Assembly (NCBI GenBank): GCA_003427395.1
Contig: BFEA01000422.1
Span: forward strand, 910,781-950,265
DNA length: 39,485 nt
Origin: Chara braunii
Taxonomy: Eukaryota; Streptophyta; Charophyceae; Charales; Characeae
Direction of reading: 5' to 3'
The notes beneath the pieces are model-generated. The model was not told the origin of the DNA and did not search any database. It saw only the letters and a list, made by a program, of their open reading frames with translations. Positions 31,548 through 39,485 of the stretch are shown here, in pieces. The first letter of the stretch is position 1. Each line of letters begins with the position of its first letter. Made by a program: the position numbers and the translations under genes.

Positions 31548-32556
31548 ATGGCTAAGGATGACAGTTTGGCCAAGATCCTACTTTGGAGGAATTCGTCTCT
31601 CGTTAAAATTTTAACGCTCGAGTCTGTAAACGAGTCAATGCCCCAAGACCTTAGGGCTCTATTGTTTCAAGGAAAGGATCTTCCAAACTTTTTGCGCGAT
31701 TACCACAATTTTGGCCTTGAGAAAAAATGGGATGAGAGAGCGATGTTGACTATGCTGCCTTTATTCGTGTGTGAGGAGTTGAGCGAAGAAGAATATGATT
31801 TCATGTTGAGATCACGGACTTGGAGTGAACTTGAGGGTTTGTTGAGCTTGAGGTTTTCCGAAAGCGAAGTTGTCAGCCATCATTATGAAAACCCTGAGTA
31901 AGTAGTCGGTGGTACGTCAACGCAAAGAGAAATAGGCAGTATACAGAAACAAGTGAGGAGTTGGGAGAGAAAATGATCCAACTAGAGAGAGATAGGAAAG
32001 GCAAGCGAAAAGTCATGGAGGGACTGTCAGACGAGCTAGCTGGTAGAAGTGGAGAGGAAACGAATGAAGATTATCGAGGCTCTCTCCTATCTGCAGAAGC
32101 TGAGAAAAAGCGGTGCGATGACCAAGAAAGGAAATGAGATAAGGAGTGATGAATATGGAAGAAGGACCTAAGCCTCCTAAATTGACCAAAGCCCAACGAA
32201 GGGCAAAAAACCGAACTCAAGTAGTCATGGGTCGTGGACAAGGTCAAGATTGGAAAGGAAGGCGAGAAAATGATGGTCAGGAAAGGGGTCAAGGATCTTG
32301 GAAAGGAAGAGTGGACTTGAGAAAACTTGTCTGCCGGCATTGTACCCGCGAAGGGCATACAATGAGGTTTTGTCATATCAGAAAGATTGATGAAGCAAAT
32401 GGTCTGATTAGCACCAATATCGAGGGAGGTGTTTTTGATAGATTTTGGAACCTTATTAACCCAAACGTACCTGGAGGGACGAGACAGGAAGCCTTACAAT
32501 GGGAGCACGAATGGTGGACAAAGGCGACAACCTGTATTAGTGACTGGGGGTTGTAA
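31548..32556 (+). pseudogene. gag with CCHC zinc knuckle
   Basis: From ATG 31548 (MAKDDSLAKILLWRNSSLVK) a capsid-like block runs LFQGKDLPNFLRDYHNFGLE to a TAA at 31901. It resembles the minus-strand gag block FTGKNVSEFLDDWEVLGMRA. The +1 frame continues about 31905-32135 (NRQYTETSEELGEKMIQLER, a charged helix). A third frame from about 32149 reads KLTKAQRRAKNRTQVVMGRG, a GRGQGQ/RGQGS-rich basic linker, and the knuckle CRHCTREGHTMRFC (C-x2-C-x4-H-x4-C), ending at TAA about 32554-32556. Two shifts break it, and no protease or RT follows. Confidence 0.8.
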
Positions 32557-35170
32557 GGTCATTGAATGGTAACGTCGTCAAGAAGTCACGACTATAAAAA
32601 ATAGAAGTATTCTCCTCTAGAGGAGGTAATTGGAAAAGACTATTGGAGGATGGAATGAGGAAGGTATGCAGAGAGGGAAGTAAGTTGGGTGAGAAAAAAA
32701 AAAAAAAAAAAAAAAAAGTTCACAGAAGCATGATATATGACAAGTAGGGGACACGGTGAAATAGGATAGAGAAGGAGACAATTTTTTTTTTAAACAGAGT
32801 CTTGAGATATCAGTGAAGGAAATGATGGAGTCTACCAACATAATTGAGTAGAAGGAGGAGCAAGGATTTTAAATTATGGGGTTTGCGGGAACGCTCCTGG
32901 TGTAAGGACAAGAAAAGAACGGGAGTTCAAACATCAAATGATGGTGAAAAGCAGGGAGGAATGAGCGAGCAGAGCACGAAGCATATTACCACTTAGTGCC
33001 TCTGAAAGTCATTAAGCCACTGGCTTCAAGGATGATTGAACAAATTCTTCAAGGTTTACGTGGACGATAGTAAACTAGGAGGTCTTATTCAAAGGCGACA
33101 ACCTAGTCCTTTGAAGTAACAGAAAGTTTGACAGAAACATTTTTACATGACCAAGAGAACAAAGGAGTAAGGGAGAAAATTGTGTTGGCACTATATGAAG
33201 GAGATACAATTGAGAGAAAACTGTCCTCGGTATAAAAGGGTGAGACTGAGGGGTTTTGCTAAGACAGAAAGGAATAAGAGGCTTATCGACATAAAGGGAT
33301 ACATAGGTAAGCAGGCCAAAGAAAGGTTCAGATACCGGTTATTTAAGTAGTTAGGACTTGACATAGAGAAATTAAGAAAATTTTGCGCCTAACTCGTGGA
33401 TGGGCGACTCTTTGATTCTTTCTTCTAAATTCTATAATAGAACTCTCATATTTTCCTTTCTTCAGATAAGATATTATACTCTAGTAGTCGAGTGTGAGGT
33501 AGGATCTGCGACGTGTTTGTTATTTATTTCCCACTTAGATGCAATGATGAACTTCAGTAGATAGGATAAATGATGTGTCATAGAAGATGTTATGAGATTT
33601 TATTGTCTCTTATACTTTTTTGACTCTACGGGTGTACTTTAGTAATTGAGGATAGCAGAGGCACGTGACTCGAATTTTAAAATTGTTTTTGGCTCGACAT
33701 TATGAATCCGACTAAATTTTTCTCTTGCGTCATATTTTATTAATTTTATTTATGGGGTATGTCGGCGAGAGACACTTTCACTTTCACAACTGAGTTGGTC
33801 CAGTCTTTGATCTTGTTTTGATGAAATGTGTATCTTTGAAGTCTGTACGAACTGTATTATCAAGTCTTGAACTAGGATGCTCACAAAAGCGCCTAAGTGT
33901 TCAAGAAAGATAAAGTGAAATGTGACATGTACGGTCTGAATGTGCTTTGACATTGTTGATCATTCTTCCATGCTTTGTCTTATGCTGTTATTGTTGAGAA
34001 AAACCCTAAAAAGGGGGTGTGAGAAAGATAAAGGCTTTGATTCATTTGAGACCCTGCAAGACAGGGGAATGTATGTTATGAATGAAATGATTGTTATTTT
34101 CTGCTTTCTGACAAAACAAGGAGTCAAACAAATACTTTTATACTTTGTTTTATGGATATTTGATTGGTTTTTGCTGTTGGTTGAAGATCCCCGAGACGTG
34201 TGTTTGTCCAGCCTGTGATCGAGGTTTGGGCAAGACGACCCCTCAGTGGCTCTGACGATGCCCCTCGTTCAGTGACATATGACAATCATGATATATCATT
34301 TTTATTGGTTAAATTTTCTTTATATAATTTCAAAGAAGTTCATTCATTCAAACTGAAGAGGGGATTCTTTGGTCAAATTGTTTTTATATATATATGAAAT
34401 GATCATCGTTTATCCACTCTAGGTGGCCAGTCTGAGGGACTTGAAATTACCAAGCCTATGGTGGAAAATTGGCATCGTTGGGACGTAACTCCCAGCGTGG
34501 GGTGCTGACCAAGTATAACCAGACAGCGGGCCTTCCGATTACGGCCTAGGACCGAAACCTGAGAGGGGGTCTCCTTAATGATGGAATTGGTTCAGGTAGA
34601 TATCGGCGGGATCAAGAGTCAGGTCTAGAATGATAGGAGATTTCTACCCGATATTGCGTAACCAATACGGGAGTCATCGCTAAAAATAACAAACGCGATG
34701 GGCCGCAGTTTCGGTCTGATCAACCGGCTGTGGTGGGTTGAGGCCAAGGTCGCCGATCCCCTCGCATTAGACTTCGGGTGGGACGGTAAAATCTTACTTA
34801 GGTCAAGACCCGCGTCCAAACAGTGGGATTCGATTTTGATTCCTAACTCCTCGGACACCCAACGAGATCCTGGTAAATAATGTCTAAAGTTGGGGGGAGG
34901 AGCTATCATTGTCTTCCTTGGTGACCTCCGCGACTGTAGTACAGATCCAGTATGCCCACTTGGGTTTATATGGAATAATCTTTCTTGGGAATTGTCATTT
35001 TGGACATGTAGGAGACCCAGGTTAAAATCCTGGCAGTATGGACGCACCAAGGGGGACAGTGAGGGTCTCCAAACCGCAACTTCATCCAGGGGATCGGATT
35101 TTGACTACTTGTCGCGTCAGAAGCTCTTTCTTTGCATTTAGATTCCCCAACGATGGGGACGTCGCTTAAT
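32557..35170 (+). other. 3' internal region of the LTR element, no pol seen
   Basis: About 2.6 kb with no RT, RNase H or integrase motif in any frame I read. It contains an A24 run (32694-32717), AT-rich stretches, and at about 34471 a second PBS-like string TTGGCATCGTTGGGACG with no LTR recognised beside it. Confidence 0.55.
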
Positions 35171-35185
35171 GGGGTCTGGGAAAAC
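35171..35185 (+). promoter_or_regulatory. Polypurine tract
   Basis: GGGGTCTGGGAAAAC directly precedes the 3' LTR start. It is purine-rich with a TCT interruption. Confidence 0.6.
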
Positions 35186-35463
35186 TGTCGGAGCTGATAC
35201 CCTTACAAGGGTATCCGCTCATGATTTTGTAGTCGACACAACGTCGACGCCAACAGACAGACTGAAGATAGATAAAAACGGGAAATGAGGCAAATCCCTC
35301 AACTGCTATGGTCGAGAAAAATTTGTCAGCGGAAGCGCCGAAACACGGCGCCACGAACTAGAGTCAATGGTTAAATTTTTTCGAATGCTCGCCTGCCTTG
35401 TCATGGCGAACGCAGAGACGGTAAAGATTAGTGGATTAAACATTTGAATGACCGCGCGCGACA
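35186..35463 (+). repeat. 3' LTR (278 bp)
   Basis: Partner of 27228-27506. The palindrome is at 35197-35214. Confidence 0.95.
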
Positions 35464-35905
35464 GCGCGGCTGCCCTTCTGCCCCTGCCTTCCGTGTGCGG
35501 GTGCGCGCAGGTGCGCACGGCTGCCCGCTGCTCCTACCTTTTGTGTGCGAGTGCATGCAGGTGCGCGAGGTTCGCCCCGCTGCGCCTTGCTACCGTGCAC
35601 GGGTGCGCGCAGGTGCGTGTGACTGCCCCATGCAGCTACCTCCTGTGCGTGGGCGTAAGGAGGTGCGCGCGGTCCCTCGCTGCTCCCTCCTACAGTGCGC
35701 GGGTGCACACGGGTGTGCGAGGTTCGCCCCGCTGCTCCTTCCTACCGTGAGCGGGTGCTCGCAGGTGCATGCGACTGCCCCTCTGCCCCTGCCTTCCGTG
35801 TGCGGGCGTGAGCAGGCGTGTGCGGCCCTGTGCAGCTACCTCCTACCGCGCACGGGTGTAAGCAGGTGCGCGCGGCTCCCCGCTGCTCCTTCTTACCAAG
35901 CGTAT
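35464..35905. repeat. ~51-bp GC-rich minisatellite, right half
   Basis: Continues the array interrupted at 27227, with the same unit (GGTGCGCGCGGCTGCCC..., CTTCCGTGTGCGGG). Long frames on both strands are repeat artefacts. Confidence 0.9.
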
Positions 35906-36631
35906 CTCCCTCCGTCGTCTTGCGCCCTCTGCTCGTGCATATGAGAGGTGCGTCCTCACCCTCGCGCATGCGAGAAGTGCGTCCTTCCCTTCGTGCGTGT
36001 CCTCAGTCCGCTCCTTGCCCTGTGCGCCTATGTTTGAGCACGTGAGAAGTGCCTGATCCCGGGCCCAGTTCAACTTAAATGCTTCGCTGGGCCCTTCCTC
36101 GAAGTGTGCCTCGGCCCTTGTGTCCACCGAGGCTGCCGACAAGTTGCAGCGCCCCGGTACCGGACCTGTGCCAGAGCCTGATTGGGCCCTCGAGGAGTTC
36201 CCGGCGAAGGGGGCCTTTCTGTCGGGAACTGGGCCCTTTGCAGCGCCCTGGTACCGAGGCTACTCCCAAGCCAGTCATGGGCCTATTCGGGCCTAGGAGG
36301 TCCCCACGCTCGAGTGGTGCCGCCCCTTAGAGAAAATTCAACCAAGGGCCCCCCTGATAAGACCGGTCCCACCATTCGCCCTCCATTGCCCAGACCCTAT
36401 CCAGTCTTGAGTGTCGGTAGCCCGCCATTCGTAGCGTCAATCCGTCGCATTGTCGGTGAGTCCCAGTCAGGTAGAAAACCGTCAAATAAGGACCTTGTCG
36501 CGCGCGCTTACAAAGGAAGTTAAGGGCGGCGTAGCGATGGAGGCGCCCGACAACGGGCCGAGTCATTTACTCCTGCCTCGACGGGCCGTGGCCCTAATGA
36601 CGTGTCGACACCCAACGACAGCGAAGCAGGG
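35906..36631. other. No gene recognised
   Basis: GC-rich sequence with GCGCCC[CT]GGTACCG occurring twice, near 36150 and 36244. It may hold the 5' end or promoter of the transposase relic, but no terminal inverted repeat was found. Confidence 0.4.
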
Positions 36632-37958
36632 ATGAGTCCCTCGCCCACGTCACCACGTAGCAGGTCTAGTACGCCTCGCACGGGGGATGCGAAATGGGTG
36701 CGATGTAGAAAGGACCAGCAACAGCTCCTGAGTTCCATTGCAAGGGCTATGGGGAAGAAGTTGACGGCCATTGCTAAAAGCGCAGGGGACAAGCAAAATA
36801 AACGTTGTTCTTATGAGAACGTGTTCGATCAGCTGCTCGAGTGGAGTGCTAGTCACGTTCATGACCTTATGTCAACGTACGGCCTGAGTGCAGAGTTGTC
36901 TAGCAAAGGAGGTCATAGCGGTCGCGGGTCTGCGTCGGCTGAGACACCACGGTCGTTACGCGGTAGATCTCGAAGCAATGCTTTGAAGTGGTGTGACGAC
37001 AAAGACGGGTACGCGGACAACGGTCTGATGTTCGAGAGGTTGACGGTGAGGGACGACATGGCGAAGTGGAATGCAAAAACACTGCCTGATGTCGTGTTTA
37101 TTGAACCGGTGAAACGTCTTCAGATTCTTGGCATGTTTGACAGATCCTGTCCTCATCACGGCAAGGATGTTGAGGTGACGATCAAAATGATATCTTACCC
37201 TTGCCACATTTGCAAGTTGCAGTTCGAATGCACGAAAGGGTGCACGTGGCACTGGAGTTTCGGGAAAAATGTTGGTGGAGTGAGAGAGTCGAGGATTGAA
37301 ACTCAACTGTTTCACTCCACTGTGGCGGCAGGGATGACGTGCACTCAACTGAACAACCTCTTAGTGGGCCTTGGGATGAGGCACGTAAGGGAAGAAACTT
37401 TCTATAGTTTCTTCCGTGACGAGGGCAAAGGGTCGCGACAGTGGCTACGGCACGTGGAACGAGTTTCGCAAAGGAGCTTCGACAGGGTCATCGCACGTTT
37501 GCGAAGATCAAATGATCCGGTTGTCGTTTTGGTTGATGGACGTTACGATTCATCCCGTGATGCTCAACATTGCACGGTGACGGCGCTAGATTTGAAATCC
37601 GGGATGATCGTGGGTACGGAAACGATGCACAAAGGAAACGAGTCTACGTGGCGACTAAAAACGCAGTGTGTTGAAAAACTTTTACACACAAGTGGTTAAC
37701 GGGGACCCCCACTTTTCGGCCCTGGGTAACGATGAATGATCCTGAAATTAGGGTTTCGGGGTCCAATTTTGTGTTTTTTTGGAATTTCTTTTTTTGCCTG
37801 TTTTTTGTTTTGGGACAAGCTTGCTATGTGTCAAATTTGGTGTCATTTGGGTTATTAGAATTTGTGTTGTTAATCATCCTGAAAATCCTGAAACTTTGAT
37901 GAAGTTGTTTTTGGCAAAATTGTCTGAAAATGCACTTTTGAGTTGCCGTTTTATGTGT

Positions 37959-37994
<36 letters not shown>

Positions 37995-39327
37995 ATGTGT
38001 TAGTAAGAAGTGCACTCTATAGAGTGGTGTGAAGTTTGCTTGGGATGGCCTTATGGTTTTCTTATAAATTGAGGTGAAAAATGGGGGTCGGTTAACCTTT
38101 TCTCACAACGTTTGAAGGATGAAAACAATTAGATAATCGCCGAGGTCGTGCATGATGATTGTGGCGTTGTGGACGTCATCTTGCGACGAATGAAAATTGA
38201 TTCTCAGAAGTGCATGTGGCACAAAGCGAAGACTCTGATCAAACGTTTGCGAGAGGCCGTTCATGCTACGAAAACTGTCAAACCGTCTGTTGTCGGTGCT
38301 TGTGAGCATGTGCGCGAGTGAAGTGTTTCACAAAGAAGGAGCTCGAGGAGTGGCTCGATTCGAAGGGAATACGCGTGCAAGGGGTGGCGACCAAAAAGAA
38401 GAATGACCTGGTTGAAATCGTATGGGGTGTGCTTTTTCCCAATGAAGCTGGAAAACCGTTGCCTGAAGACGTCGACGCGTTGGAGACGTTGCATTGTCAT
38501 GCAGCGGAGGAGGCAAAAGAATGGTTGTACAGCGCTTGCAGGCTGCGTGAACGAGAGGGGGACGATGACGACGATCTTTTGGCCGCTCATGTGCAACACT
38601 TGGTCAATCATTGGGCAGGGGATCACTCCCTATGCGATAAGGAGTTGCCAAACCTGTGCAAGGCGGCCGGTGGCTTGGATAGACAGCCACTGTACGAGGC
38701 TTGGGGTCGGGTAATGTGGCCATTTCTCGTTGTCTGCAGCAGTTCGCTTCGAACACGAAAATGGCGTACTACACATGCACGAGGATGACTTTCAACAACG
38801 AATGCTTTCATTCTGTGATCAACAAGTACGCAACAAAACGTCTAAACTTCCCGAAGTCCTATGAAGCACGAGTTTGTTGCACGACTTTGGAATGGAATAA
38901 AAAAAAAGCAATCAAACCATTTGGCTCAGTTTATCACCAACCAGCGAACGTCACTCACCGACGACGGTCCGCACGACGCAACGTTTATCCCTTCCGGGAT
39001 ACATCGTGGCGGTTCGACATTGCAACTGAAGTATTTGGGACTCCTCAGGTGGGGGATTGGGTCCGTAATATGTTGCAGCATCGGGACGTCGACGACCCAG
39101 TCATTGAGCACGTTGACGTTGATGCTGATTTCGGACTCCCGGCGGAGGGTGAGATCGTCGCGGACGGCGAGGAAGCCGAGGGTGTTGAAATGTTGTTATC
39201 TGTGAAGAGCGACGATAACTCGTCAGACGATGACATCTCCTCCGACGACGACGGCGACGGAGGCGCTGACCCCCATCACTTCAACAGCGCCGTCCTTTTG
39301 TATGAAGTTTTCGTTGTGCAGAATTGA
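36632..39327 (+). pseudogene. DDE transposase relic, Kolobok-like
   Basis: From ATG 36632 one frame runs to 37699. It has a basic N-terminus, then CHICKLQFECTKGCTWHWSF and FHSTVAAGMTCTQLNNLLVG, ending with VVVLVDGRYDSSRDAQHCTV (first D). A ~430-bp T-rich insertion follows (probable intron). At 38133 it resumes IIAEVVHDDCGVVDVILRRM (second D) and MWHKAKTLIKRLREA. A 1-base shift near 38316 leads to CFTKKELEEWLDSKGIRVQG. A second shift near 38700 leads to TFNNECFHSVINKYATKRLN (likely catalytic E) and an acidic tail to TGA 39325. The DGR-x-DS, WHKAK and E-x-FHS order recalls animal Kolobok-type proteins. That family name is from memory and may be wrong. Confidence 0.7.
37696..38132 (+). other. 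Probable intron inside the transposase relic
   Basis: T-rich, with a long T run at about 37961-37990. It ends in AATTAG directly before the resumed frame. The donor is unclear: GT at 37696 would give a different phase, so the splice site may be mutated or this may be an insertion. Confidence 0.5.
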
Positions 39328-39456
39328 GTGCAGCATTCGGATGGGGATTGTTTTCTTCGCTGCGTGTGCCGTGACATAACATTGCGTATGCTTTGTTTTC
39401 GTTGCTGCATTTTCGATGTGTACAGTTTAGTTCACAAAGTGCGTCGTTGTCGTGCG

Positions 39457-39485
39457 AGAGAGAGAGAGAGGGAGAGAGAGCGAGA
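39457..39485. repeat. (GA)n microsatellite at window end
   Basis: GA dinucleotides with a GG interruption, running off the window. Confidence 0.95.

Larger units (their letters stand above)
27228..35463 (+). mobile_element. LTR retrotransposon, complete ends, gag but no recognisable pol
   Basis: Direct repeats of 279 and 278 bp flank the element. Both start TGTCGGAGC and end CGCGCGACA (TG...CA). A tRNA-Asp-like PBS follows the 5' LTR and a purine-rich tract precedes the 3' LTR. The flanks are the two halves of one minisatellite, with a possible 4-bp target duplication (ACGC/GCGC). About a dozen differences between the LTRs by eye suggest an old insertion. The only recognised protein is gag (31548-32556). 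Upstream lies ~4 kb with decayed coding-like stretches, and downstream ~2.6 kb has none. It is best described as a non-autonomous, TR-GAG-like element. Confidence 0.9.

Noticed and set aside
34465-34490. PBS-like TTGGCATCGTTGGGACG inside the LTR element
   Set aside because: No LTR end beside it. Possibly a nested element, but not supported.
34990-35045. tRNA-like T-arm (CCAGG-TTAAAAT-CCTGG) followed by GCACCA
   Set aside because: No matching acceptor, D or anticodon arms upstream, and the T-loop lacks the usual TTC.
1-39485. CRISPR array or bacterial operon
   Set aside because: Repeats are tandem satellites without unique spacers. Introns, LINEs, U6 and LTR elements show a eukaryotic genome, so the overlapping ORF chain is not a bacterial operon in the ordinary sense.

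Overview
This is eukaryotic nuclear DNA that is almost entirely repetitive. It holds LINE and LTR retrotransposon remains, a DDE-transposase relic, mini- and microsatellites, a U6 snRNA retropseudogene and two assembly gaps (12235-12417 and 24104-24485). No intact host gene was recognised. Plant-type LINE reverse transcriptase with a zf-RVT-like tail, LTR elements primed by a tRNA-Asp-like PBS, and gag proteins of the kind seen in streptophyte algae suggest a charophyte such as Chara. That assignment is inference, not proof.

Layout. 1-6524: two diverged copies of one LINE family lie head to head. The left copy is on the minus strand. The right copy is on the plus strand, has its RT segment inverted in place, and ends in poly(A) at 6500-6524. 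6611-7105: array of ~200-bp foldback units. 7312-7452: (GA)n. 10080-10182: a third 3' end with the same LINE tail signature and poly(A). 10676-13865: short tandem duplications, (AC)n, a gap, and a U6 retropseudogene. 15151-15457: a candidate solo LTR. 16.2-23.8 kb (minus): an LTR retroelement with PBS, a chain of about eight short ORFs that abut or overlap by a few bases, then a decayed gag and the start of a protease. 24.0-25.5 kb: a large imperfect palindrome that runs into an assembly gap. 25.6-27.2 kb: three successive minisatellites (15-, 36- and ~51-bp units). 27228-35463: a complete-ended LTR retrotransposon (LTRs of ~279 bp, PBS, PPT) that split the ~51-bp minisatellite. It carries gag but no recognisable pol. 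36632-39327: a decayed Kolobok-like DDE transposase. 39457-end: (GA)n.

The most unusual system is the minus-strand element at 16.2-23.8 kb. Between its PBS and gag lie ~4.5 kb of coding-like DNA arranged like an operon. Successive frames meet in 4-nt (ATGA), 8-nt (ATGACTGA, ATGGCTAG) and 44-nt overlaps or 2-5-nt gaps. Each frame is recoverable across a few stops and frameshifts. The plus-strand LTR element also has a ~4 kb multi-frame coding-like region upstream of a related gag, so a long 5' accessory module may be shared by two element families. Function is unknown. Everything stated about relationships comes from reading by eye, and no alignment program was run.
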